From assembly GCA_022705325.1 (NCBI GenBank), contig JAKJER010000002.1, positions 1-62,890 on the forward strand: a DNA stretch of 62,890 nucleotides, written 5' to 3'. The stretch is from Planctomycetota bacterium (GTDB lineage Bacteria; Planctomycetota; Phycisphaerae; SM23-33). Shown here in pieces: positions 9,974 to 17,055 of this stretch. Within the stretch, counting starts at the first letter, position 1; every line of letters starts with the position of its first letter. The position numbers and the translations under genes were made by a program. The notes below the pieces were generated by a model, which ran no database searches, was not told the origin of the DNA, and worked only from the letters and a program-made list of their open reading frames with translations.

Positions 9974-11034
9974 CAGGCGATCCACCCCCCGCCGAGCATG
10001 TGGTCGCCGTCGTAGCAGACGGCCGCCTGCCCGGGCGTGACTGCGGGAACGCCCTCGGCGAAATCGACCTCGAACGCGTCCGGTCCTGTGCGGCGGACCC
10101 GGGCGGCGCACCCGCGGTGGTTGTAGCGGATCTGCACCGTCGCGTCGAACTCCTCCGGCACGTCCGCCTGCCAGTTGGCCCGCTCGGCCCGCAGGTGGCG
10201 GCTGAGCGTTTCCTCTCGCGGACCGATGGTGACGGTGGCGTTGGCCGGGTCGATCCGCGTGACGTACATGGGCACGCCGGCCGCCACCCGGACGCCGCGC
10301 CGCTGGCCGACGGTGAAGCGGGCGTAGCCATCGTGCTCGCCGAGGACCCGGCCCGCGGAGTCGACGATCTTGCCCGGGCGCAGGGCCTGCGGACAGCGAG
10401 CGGCCAGGAAGGCGACGTAGTCGTCGTTCTCGACGAAGCATATCTCCTGGCTGTCCGGCTTGTCGTGGACGTGCAGGTCCAGCGAGCGGGCGATGCGGCG
10501 CAGTTCGGCCTTGTCGGCGATCTCGCCCACGGGCAGGAGCATTCGAGGCAGGACCAAGCGGTCCACCTCGAACAGGGCGTAGGACTGGTCCTTGGCGGCG
10601 TGGGCGGCTCGATGGATGGCCGACCCGTCAAGTCCGTGGACGACGCGGGCGTAGTGGCCGGTGGCCACGTGCCCGATGCCCAGGGCGCTCGCCTTCTGCA
10701 TGAGGCAGCCGAACTTGACCCGCGAGTTGCACAGCACGCACGGGTTGGGCGTCCGACCGGAGCGGTACTCGTCGATGAAATAGTCGACGATCGGCTCGAA
10801 GTGGTCCTGGAGGTTGAGCACGAAGAGGTCGATGCCCAGTTGCTGGGCTACGCGCCGGGCGTCGGCGGCGTCCTGGGGCGAGCAACACCCGCGGGATTCC
10901 GGTTGTCCGCCCGCCGAGCCCAGACACATGAACACGCCCGTGACGTGCCAGCCCTGGGCCTGAAGGCTCGCGGCGGCGACGGAGGAATCCACCCCTCCGC
11001 TCATGGCGACAAGGACGTTGCCCGTTGTGCTCAT
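9973..11034 (-). CDS. mnmA: tRNA-specific 2-thiouridylase MnmA
   Basis: Installs sulfur at position 2 of the wobble uridine of tRNA Lys, Glu and Gln. The product is 353 residues. It has the PP-loop ATP pyrophosphatase motif SGGVDSS at 12-18, the catalytic Cys in NPCVLCN (Cys98) and the second catalytic Cys in DSQEICF (Cys198), then the C-terminal beta-barrel region ending GQAAVCYDGDHMLGGGW. Its ATG overlaps the stop of the upstream glycosidase gene (ATGA), and its own stop overlaps the next start. A housekeeping tRNA modification gene is thus coupled to a secreted glycosidase and a glycosyltransferase. Confidence 0.96.
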   Translation of the reverse strand: MSTTGNVLVAMSGGVDSSVAAASLQAQGWHVTGVFMCLGSAGGQPESRGCCSPQDAADARRVAQQLGIDLFVLNLQDHFEPIVDYFIDEYRSGRTPNPCVLCNSRVKFGCLMQKASALGIGHVATGHYARVVHGLDGSAIHRAAHAAKDQSYALFEVDRLVLPRMLLPVGEIADKAELRRIARSLDLHVHDKPDSQEICFVENDDYVAFLAARCPQALRPGKIVDSAGRVLGEHDGYARFTVGQRRGVRVAAGVPMYVTRIDPANATVTIGPREETLSRHLRAERANWQADVPEEFDATVQIRYNHRGCAARVRRTGPDAFEVDFAEGVPAVTPGQAAVCYDGDHMLGGGWIA

Positions 11035-13604
11035 TTCTCCAGCAGGTACCACATGGTCTTGTAACGCGGATGGAGGCGCAGCAGGAGGCGGCCGTTCTCG
11101 TCCTTGTCCAGGGGCACGTCGGCGGCGGGCGTGCCGGCCGGCGTGAGCGCGCGGCAACGCCACTGGCCGCCGGGAACGCGGAGGGTCGCCTCGACGGCTT
11201 CGATCCGGACGGGGGCCTTGCCCCAGTTGCGCCCGACCGTGCGGCGGTCGGCGGAGAAGCCCATGCCCTCGTTCTCCGCCCGCCCGCAGGCAGTGACCAG
11301 GACGCGCTTGGAGTCGCTGATGGATGGGGTGTCCAGCGAAGTGATCGTGAGGGCCACGAAGTCCGGCGCGACAACCTCGCAGAGGGCCTTGTTGGCCCCG
11401 GAAAGATGCTTGGCCCATCCGGCGGCGGCGAGGGATGACGACGAAATCATCAGGTAGGCCCCGTCCTTCTTGCCGCTGCCCGTCCAACTCAGGCGAGTGG
11501 TGATGTCGTCCGAGCCGGCAGGTCGGCCTGCACCTCCCAGCCCCATCCGAACCTGGCGGGTGAACAGGAGCTTCGCTGCGTCCGGCACGGCGTCGGCCAT
11601 GGCACGGTCCAGGCCGCGCTCGTACTTCTGGTACAGCTCGACCAGGCCGGCCAGTGGGTCGTCCGCCTTGCACAAGGCCACCGGCGGGGCGGGCGGCAGG
11701 GCGTTGGGCGAGTTCATGATCGCCGCCCCGGCCCGCATGAAGCCCCATTTGGCGGGGTTGGAGTGGATGTCAAAGAAGCCGGTGATCTGCTCGGCGTTGC
11801 TGCTGTTGGGATTGTGGTTATAGGCGAACAGCCACACGCCCGACCAGCCCTGGGCGGCGGCGTACGAGGCGATCATCGGGACGGTCTCGGCCTGGCTGTC
11901 CAGCGGGGCGGGGTGGTTGTACTCGCTCACGGTGAACGGCTTGCCCGCCAGGCTCTCGCAGGCCAGCCGCTGGAGCGTGCCGCGCTCCGGGCGGTCGGCC
12001 ATCGACTGCTGCTCCACCAGCCAGTTGCCCGAGTCCCAGGGCCTGCCCGGGAACCGCGGGTGCTGCCAGTACGAGTGACCGTCGATGTAGTCCATGCCGC
12101 TCTGGCCGTACAGGCCCAGCGGGCCGAACACGATCGTCCCGGTCACCAGCGCCTTGACGCCCAGATCCTTCTTGAGGAACGCGTACATGCCGTCGAAGAA
12201 CTTCTTCTCCGTTTCAGCCAGGAAGCGATAGCGGTCGGCCGAGCGGGCGGGCGTCTCGGCCGGGCCGTACACCAGGATGTTCGCGGCGGCGATGGATTCA
12301 CTCGCCGCCAGCCCCTCGCGCCCGCCGCTGCGGATGGAGACGTTCCGCAACTCGACGGCCGACGCGCTGGACTGGCCCATCGAGAAGCTCACGCGACAGT
12401 CGTCGTCGGTCCTGCTGGCGACGAAGCCGAAGCGGTGCTCCTTCCAATCGCCCGTCAGACGCACGCCGCGGTAGAACCCCGCGTCGCCCCATGGCTCGTG
12501 GTTGAGCGTGGCGCCCGAGCCGATCTCGCCCAGCGCCTTGCCGGGCCGGGCGTCGGCCCGCACGGCGAAGCTGACGGTGTAGTACTTGCCCTTCTGGAGC
12601 TTCACGTGGCCGTGACGGAACTGCACGTGCCAGCTCGTGTCGTCGACCTTGTCGATCTTGACGCGGGCGACACCCTTGCCAGCGGGCTCGGCGGAGGCCT
12701 TCGCCTGCCCGTGCACCTCGAGCCGCCAGCGGTCCTCGCCGTCGTCCGCGAGCTTCATGTCCGCGTCGGCCAGCAGGTTCTCGCCCAGCGGTTGGGCCCC
12801 GGCCGACCAGGCCTGGCGAAGCTTGTCATCGGAGCCGTAGCGTGCCTTGAGCCACGCGGCGTACTGCTTGCGGAGCAGGGCGGCGTAGTAGTCAGGCAGG
12901 TTGGGCAGCGCCCGCGGGGCCGACCACATGAACAGACTGTTCTCGTTGGTGATTTCGACGAACGCGACGGCGGGGTCGTCGGCGTAGCGGACCTTGCGGA
13001 CGGTGTTGACCCGCCCAAGCAGGTCGCGGGCGTACTCCTTCTGTTTGTCGATCAACTCGGGCGTGAAGAGGTTGATCATCTTGTCGTAGCTCTCGCTGGT
13101 GGTGGGCAGGCCGAGAGCGGGCGTGATCCTGCGCCCGACGTGAAGGTTGATGTTGGCGTAGACGCCGTTTCGCGCGAGCTGGTCGATGAAGTAGTCCAGG
13201 CGCGTCAGGGCCTCCTCGGACAGCTTGGTGTGGGTGCGGTCGGTCCAGATGCCACTGGGCCAGTTGCTGGTGTCCATGTGGTGGAAGCGGACGGAATTGA
13301 CCCCCGCGGCGGCCAGGCGGCGGGCGATGCGCCGTGCGGTTTCCTGGTCGGGGAAGTCCGCCCCGAAGCACATGTTCACGCCCCACACGCGGAACTCCTT
13401 TGCGGACGGTCCGTCGCCGACGACGAACCGCTGGCCCTGGACGCGAATGCGGGCGGCGGCGTCGATGGGCGCCGAGGGCAGGGCGATCAGCGAACCCTCG
13501 TCCTGCTGGTGGGGGATGGCGAACGGAACGAAGCTGTCTGCGGCGGGCGCGGCGGTGGCCAGAAGGGCCAACGAGGTCAAAAATACAGTCAGCGGTCGGA
13601 ACAT
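11031..13604 (-). CDS. Secreted clan GH-A (GH5-like) glycoside hydrolase with internal carbohydrate-binding module
   Basis: Exported glycosidase of 857 residues with a signal peptide (about 1-22). The catalytic TIM barrel has the clan GH-A pair: acid/base Glu in VEITNENS (about Glu221) and nucleophile Glu in TVSEYNHP (about Glu561). Residues about 274-429, between the two catalytic strands, form a beta-sandwich resembling carbohydrate-binding module families 4/9 (KGKYYTVSFAVRAD, then VELRNVSIRSG). The C-terminal 180 residues look like a further beta domain. The start at 13604 has a clear AGGAG; an ATG 24 nt upstream is less likely. First gene of an operon with mnmA and a glycosyltransferase. 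Substrate unknown; family assignment to GH5 is approximate. Confidence 0.82.
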   Translation of the reverse strand: MFRPLTVFLTSLALLATAAPAADSFVPFAIPHQQDEGSLIALPSAPIDAAARIRVQGQRFVVGDGPSAKEFRVWGVNMCFGADFPDQETARRIARRLAAAGVNSVRFHHMDTSNWPSGIWTDRTHTKLSEEALTRLDYFIDQLARNGVYANINLHVGRRITPALGLPTTSESYDKMINLFTPELIDKQKEYARDLLGRVNTVRKVRYADDPAVAFVEITNENSLFMWSAPRALPNLPDYYAALLRKQYAAWLKARYGSDDKLRQAWSAGAQPLGENLLADADMKLADDGEDRWRLEVHGQAKASAEPAGKGVARVKIDKVDDTSWHVQFRHGHVKLQKGKYYTVSFAVRADARPGKALGEIGSGATLNHEPWGDAGFYRGVRLTGDWKEHRFGFVASRTDDDCRVSFSMGQSSASAVELRNVSIRSGGREGLAASESIAAANILVYGPAETPARSADRYRFLAETEKKFFDGMYAFLKKDLGVKALVTGTIVFGPLGLYGQSGMDYIDGHSYWQHPRFPGRPWDSGNWLVEQQSMADRPERGTLQRLACESLAGKPFTVSEYNHPAPLDSQAETVPMIASYAAAQGWSGVWLFAYNHNPNSSNAEQITGFFDIHSNPAKWGFMRAGAAIMNSPNALPPAPPVALCKADDPLAGLVELYQKYERGLDRAMADAVPDAAKLLFTRQVRMGLGGAGRPAGSDDITTRLSWTGSGKKDGAYLMISSSSLAAAGWAKHLSGANKALCEVVAPDFVALTITSLDTPSISDSKRVLVTACGRAENEGMGFSADRRTVGRNWGKAPVRIEAVEATLRVPGGQWRCRALTPAGTPAADVPLDKDENGRLLLRLHPRYKTMWYLLEK

Positions 13605-13659
13605 AGCCTTCTCCTGAGTGTGGCGCAAGTTGAACCTGCATATTAGACACTACAGGCTT

Positions 13660-13674
13660 GCCTTGCCGCAAGGC
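13660..13674. promoter_or_regulatory. Inverted repeat in divergent promoter region
   Basis: Perfect 7-bp arms GCCTTGC and GCAAGGC around a single C, between the divergent glycosidase and SMP-30 genes, just upstream of a TAATAT box (minus strand, 13640-13645) that may serve the glycosidase gene. Operator-like size. Confidence 0.4.
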
Positions 13675-13692
13675 GTCGGTTACGCGTTGCCT

Positions 13693-13717
13693 GGATAGCC
13701 TGTTTTGCTGGCTATCC
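13693..13717. promoter_or_regulatory. Second inverted repeat, overlapping SMP-30 promoter
   Basis: Perfect 8-bp arms GGATAGCC and GGCTATCC separated by nine bases. The repeat covers the -35 region of the plus-strand promoter at 13703-13731, which is where a repressor would act. It could also form a hairpin in a minus-strand transcript. Confidence 0.45.
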
Positions 13718-13731
13718 GCAGGTGCTACAAT
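13703..13731 (+). promoter_or_regulatory. Candidate promoter for the SMP-30 lactonase gene
   Basis: TTTTGC, a 17-nt spacer and TACAAT (13726-13731). An alternative -35, TTGCTG, gives 15 nt. The start codon lies about 44 nt further on, with its own GGAAAGGAG ribosome site. Confidence 0.45.
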
Positions 13732-13774
13732 ACGCGCGCCGGCCCACCCGCCGGCCTACGGAAAGGAGCCGCCC

Positions 13775-14695
13775 ATGATCCGCACGCTCGTTATGATCGC
13801 CGTCTGCTGTGTTGCCCTGGTCCTGCCCGCCTGCGCCGCCGAAAGCACGCCCTTGACCTTCGACCAGATCGTCGGACAGGCCAAGGTGGAGAAGGTGGCC
13901 GGGGGATTCAAGTTCACCGAGGGCCCGGCCTGGGACTACAAGTCGCTGCTGGTATTCAGCGACATCCCCAACAAGCACATCGTTCAGGTCAAGGACGGCC
14001 AGGCCAGCGTCTACCGCGACCAGAGCGGCGAGTCCAACGGGCTGATGTTCGATGCCAAGGGGCAACTGGTCGCGTGCGAGGGCGGGGCGAGGCGGATCTC
14101 GCGTCAGACCGCCCCGGGCAAGTGGGAAACGCTGGCCGACAGCTACGACGGCAAGAAACTCAACAGCCCCAACGACCTGGCGATTGACTCCGCCGGGCAG
14201 GTCTACTTCACCGACCCGCGGTACGGCAAAGGCAGCGGGCCGGTCGAGCAGGACAAGGAGGCCGTCTACCGCATCGACGCCGACGGCAAGGTCGCGCGGA
14301 TCATCGACGACTGCAAGAAGCCCAACGGCATCGCCGTCTCGCCCGACGGCAAGACGCTCTACGTGGTGGACAACGGCGCGGGCGTGACGCGGGCCTATCC
14401 CCTGGCGGCTGACGGGTCGGTCGGCGCGGGCAAGACGCTCTGCCCCAGCCGCGGCGGGGACGGGATGGCCGTCGACTCAGCCGGCAACCTCTACATCACC
14501 ACGGGCAAGGGGATCCTGGTGGCCGACCCGGCCGGCAAGGAACTGGGCGTCATCCCCGTACCCGAAGTGCCCGCCAACTGCTGCTTCGGCGGGCCGAAGG
14601 TCTCCACGCTCTACATCACCGCCCGCACGGGCCTGTACAAGATCGACCTGGCCGCCCGCGGCTGGCAGGTGCAGATCGACGGCTTGAAGAAGTAG
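13775..14695 (+). CDS. Exported SMP-30/gluconolactonase-type lactonase
   Basis: Six-bladed beta-propeller sugar lactonase of 306 residues with a signal peptide ending near residue 22 (ACAAE). Motifs typical of the family are present: FTEGPAWD, which carries the first metal-ligand Glu, then KLNSPNDLAIDSAGQVYFTD and KKPNGIAVSPDGKTLYVVD, which carry the Asn and Asp metal ligands. It would hydrolyse aldonolactones to sugar acids using a divalent metal. The ATG at 13775 is preceded by GGAAAGGAG. The gene is divergent from a secreted glycosidase across a region with two inverted repeats. It could act after an exported oxidoreductase of the Gfo/Idh type, as encoded next door, but that link is inferred. 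Confidence 0.88.
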   Translation: MIRTLVMIAVCCVALVLPACAAESTPLTFDQIVGQAKVEKVAGGFKFTEGPAWDYKSLLVFSDIPNKHIVQVKDGQASVYRDQSGESNGLMFDAKGQLVACEGGARRISRQTAPGKWETLADSYDGKKLNSPNDLAIDSAGQVYFTDPRYGKGSGPVEQDKEAVYRIDADGKVARIIDDCKKPNGIAVSPDGKTLYVVDNGAGVTRAYPLAADGSVGAGKTLCPSRGGDGMAVDSAGNLYITTGKGILVADPAGKELGVIPVPEVPANCCFGGPKVSTLYITARTGLYKIDLAARGWQVQIDGLKK

Positions 14696-14736
14696 TTGCT
14701 GGTTGTTGGTTCTTGGTTGTTGGTATCGGGTGTTGA
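14696..14736 (+). repeat. Heptamer-period repeat after SMP-30 stop codon
   Basis: Starting directly after the TAG stop, units such as TTGCTGG and TTGTTGG follow each other in strict 7-nt register for four clear units, then decay over two more. Non-coding. Confidence 0.7.
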
Positions 14737-14762
14737 CCAGTGATGGGAGTAGTACACGACAT

Positions 14763-14810
14763 GGGAGCCGCGGGAAGAACATCCCATGGCTCCCACAACT
14801 CCCGCGGCTC
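14763..14810. terminator. Nested inverted repeats between convergent genes
   Basis: An 11-bp perfect pairing (14765-14775 with 14800-14810) encloses competing shorter pairings: TGGGAGCC with GGCTCCCA, and ATGGGA with TCCCAT. The element lies midway between two convergent stop codons and could end transcription from both sides, although no T-tract follows. Confidence 0.5.
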
Positions 14811-14820
14811 TAATGACGCA

Positions 14821-14858
14821 GTACCAAGAGGCAACAACGAACAAGCAAGAATCAACGA
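14821..14858 (-). repeat. Heptamer-period repeat after oxidoreductase stop codon
   Basis: On the minus strand, directly after the TAG stop, units such as TTCTTGC and TTGTTCG run in 7-nt register for about five units. It mirrors the array after the convergent SMP-30 gene and uses a similar T/G-rich unit. Confidence 0.65.
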
Positions 14859-16157
14859 CTAAACGACCTCCGGCAGTTCGTAGCCTTTCCGCCGCTTGCG
14901 GTCGAGGTACGTGTTGGCCTCGTCGTCGCCGACGAAGACCTCCTTGGCCGGGTCCCACTGGAGCTTTCGGCCCAGCCAGCGGGCGATGTTACCCAGGTGG
15001 CAGACGGTGGCGGAGCGGTGGCCGACCTCCACGTCGGCGATGCAGGTCTTGCGGGTCTTGACGCACTCCAGGAAGTCTCCCATGTGGCTGGTGTTCGGGA
15101 ACTTCTTGCGCTCTTCGTCGCTGATGAGGTCCTTGGGGTCGCAGTCGCACTTGCCGCGGTTGATCGTGATGGTGCCTTTCTCGCCCTTGAACACACCCCC
15201 GCCGCCGGGGCCGTTGTCGAGTTTGAGGACCGCGCCGTTGGCGTACTTATAGAAGATCGTTGGCTGGCGGCAGGCCTTGTCGCCGCGCCCTCGCGATTCG
15301 GGTTGTTCGTAGACGATGGCGGGGAACTTCGGCCCTTCGACCCACACCTCGACCGGGCCCGACTCGTCCATGCCCAGAGCGCACTGGATCTGGTCCAGGC
15401 CGTGACTGCCCCAGCCGGTCATCTCCCCGCCGCTGAACGGGCGGAACGACAGCCACCCAGGATTGGCCCGTGGTGCGTACAGGTTCTTGTTGTATGCCAG
15501 AGGTTCGACGGGCCCGCACCACATGTCCCAGTCGAGGCCCTTGGGGATTTCTTCAGCCGGGAGCTTGCACTCCCACGGACTGGGATAGTTGGCCCCGATC
15601 ACGGTGTGGACCTTCCCGATCCGACCGCTGCGGACCAACTCGCAGCCGAGTTTGTTGGGCCCCTGCGAACGCTGCTGACTGCCTGTCTGGAAGACTCGTT
15701 TGTACTTGCGGGCGGCCTGGGCCATCAGCCGCCCCTCGCGGATGGTGAGGGTGAGGCACTTCTCGGCGTAGATGTCCTTGCCGGCCTGGCAGGCGTGAAT
15801 GCAGCAGAGCGCCCGCCAGTGGTCGGGCGTGGCGACGATGACCGCGTCGATGTCCTTCTGCTCGAGCATCTTGCGGTAATCCTGGTACGCCTTGCAGTTG
15901 TACCGCTTGGCCACGGACTCCGCCCGCGGGAGGTTCAGATCGGCCACCGCTACGATTCGTCCGATGCGGCTGGCGCCACTGACCAGCCCGCCGCCCTGAC
16001 GCCCGGGCCCGATGCAGGCGACGGCGACCTTCTCGCTGGGCGCCGCGTTACCCGGCCCGCCCAGGACATGCCGGGGCACGATCAACGGGACTGCGATGGC
16101 GGAAGCAGATGCAGTACAGAGGAAGCCGCGACGGTTGAATCGCTGCGAGTGGGCCAT
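14859..16157 (-). CDS. Tat-exported Gfo/Idh/MocA-family oxidoreductase (second copy)
   Basis: Exported dehydrogenase-family protein of 432 residues. The N-terminus RFNRRGFLCTASASAIAVP is a twin-arginine signal. The NAD-binding fold begins VAVACIGPGRQGGGLV. The usual EKP motif reads AEKCLTLTIREG here, so Pro is replaced by Cys next to the active-site Lys. The bacterial C-terminal domain includes a stretch (about 315-340) with PESRGRGDKACR. The start at 16157 is set by AAGGAG. It is distinct from the copy near 7 kb and is convergent with the lactonase gene. It is divergent from the regulator of the energy-converting complex, with which it shares a 196-bp spacer. Confidence 0.87.
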   Translation of the reverse strand: MAHSQRFNRRGFLCTASASAIAVPLIVPRHVLGGPGNAAPSEKVAVACIGPGRQGGGLVSGASRIGRIVAVADLNLPRAESVAKRYNCKAYQDYRKMLEQKDIDAVIVATPDHWRALCCIHACQAGKDIYAEKCLTLTIREGRLMAQAARKYKRVFQTGSQQRSQGPNKLGCELVRSGRIGKVHTVIGANYPSPWECKLPAEEIPKGLDWDMWCGPVEPLAYNKNLYAPRANPGWLSFRPFSGGEMTGWGSHGLDQIQCALGMDESGPVEVWVEGPKFPAIVYEQPESRGRGDKACRQPTIFYKYANGAVLKLDNGPGGGGVFKGEKGTITINRGKCDCDPKDLISDEERKKFPNTSHMGDFLECVKTRKTCIADVEVGHRSATVCHLGNIARWLGRKLQWDPAKEVFVGDDEANTYLDRKRRKGYELPEVV

Positions 16158-16272
16158 TTGCGTCTCCTTGCGGGCCGGGGGATTCGAAGACTGCCGGACT
16201 TTGAGTTTAACGTGGTGAAGCGGGAAACGATTACGGGCGGGGGGAGAGAAAGTCGAGAAAGGTGTTTTACGC

Positions 16273-16302
16273 TTGACGGCATCGCTGTCCAAGCAATAGA
16301 AT
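16273..16302 (+). promoter_or_regulatory. Sigma70-type promoter of the HTH-EIIA/Ehr-like operon
   Basis: TTGACG, an 18-nt spacer and TAGAAT, about 50 nt before the regulator start. It is one of the best promoter matches in the window. The surrounding 100 bp are AT-rich compared with the rest. Confidence 0.65.
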
Positions 16303-16326
16303 CTATGTCCATAAATGTCCAAGCAA
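16286..16326 (+). promoter_or_regulatory. Direct repeat pair at the operon promoter (candidate operator)
   Basis: TGTCCAAGCAA occurs at 16286-16296 and again at 16316-16326, exactly 30 bp apart, about three helical turns. The first copy overlaps the spacer and the second lies just after the expected transcription start, with another GTCCA between them. This fits binding by a dimer, possibly the encoded HTH-EIIA protein itself. Confidence 0.55.
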
Positions 16327-16353
16327 ATATAGCTATGCGACAGGAAGAGATAC

Positions 16354-17055
16354 ATGAGATTGCGCGTGCGAGATGCTGCTGAACTCCTAAACGTCTCGGA
16401 AAAGACGATTTACAGGTGGATCGCTCAGAAACTGCTGCCTGTCCACCGGGTGAACGAGCAGTACCGGTTCAATCGTGCGGAACTGCTGGAATGGGCCTCC
16501 GCACAGCGGATTCCGGTCTCGCCCAAGATGCTGGAGGAGCCGGACGACGCCCAGATACCATCCCTGACCGACGCGTTGCGGGCGGGCGGGATCCACTATC
16601 GTGTTGGGGGCAGCGACAAGCCTTCAGCCCTTCGGAGTGTCGTGGAGGTTCTGCCTCTGCCGGAGGAAGTCGACCGCGAGTTTCTGCTTCAGGTCCTGCT
16701 GGCCCGCGAGTCGGTCGGTTCGACGGCCATTGGTGAGGGCATCGCCATTCCGCACGTTCGCAACCCCATTACGCTGCACGTCGCCCAGCCCATCGTGGCC
16801 CTGAACTTCCTGGAGAATGACATCGACTTCCAGGCGATCGACGGCCGGCCCGTGCACACGCTGTTCACGATTATCAGTCCGACGATCCGGGCACACTTGA
16901 ATCTGCTGTCGAAGCTGGCCTACGGGCTGAAGGGTTCGCCCTTCGCCGAGGCCGTAGCCGGGCGGGCCTCTCGGGAGGAGATCTTCCAAGCCGCCACCCA
17001 ACTGGACGCCCAGATCGAGACGATGACGGGCCAGGCGGAGGGTAGCCCCGCATGA
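16354..17055 (+). CDS. HTH (excisionase/MerR-type) - PTS EIIA-Ntr fusion regulator
   Basis: Predicted DNA-binding regulator of 233 residues. Residues 1-50 are a helix-turn-helix of the excisionase type (RDAAELLNVSEKTIYRWIAQ, then VNEQYRFNRAELLEW). Residues about 85-225 are an EIIA domain of the fructose/PtsN class with the phosphorylatable His in GEGIAIPH (His134) and typical context LLARESVGSTAIG. In PtsN this His receives phosphate from the PTS. The fusion suggests that PTS or nitrogen status gates DNA binding. Its stop overlaps the start of the next gene (ATGA), so it is translationally coupled to the membrane complex. The promoter upstream has a direct-repeat operator candidate, so self-regulation is plausible. 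Confidence 0.85.
   Translation: MRLRVRDAAELLNVSEKTIYRWIAQKLLPVHRVNEQYRFNRAELLEWASAQRIPVSPKMLEEPDDAQIPSLTDALRAGGIHYRVGGSDKPSALRSVVEVLPLPEEVDREFLLQVLLARESVGSTAIGEGIAIPHVRNPITLHVAQPIVALNFLENDIDFQAIDGRPVHTLFTIISPTIRAHLNLLSKLAYGLKGSPFAEAVAGRASREEIFQAATQLDAQIETMTGQAEGSPA

Noticed and set aside
11763..13646. Long plus-strand frame over the GH-A gene
   Set aside because: Shadow of a real gene with catalytic motifs on the other strand.
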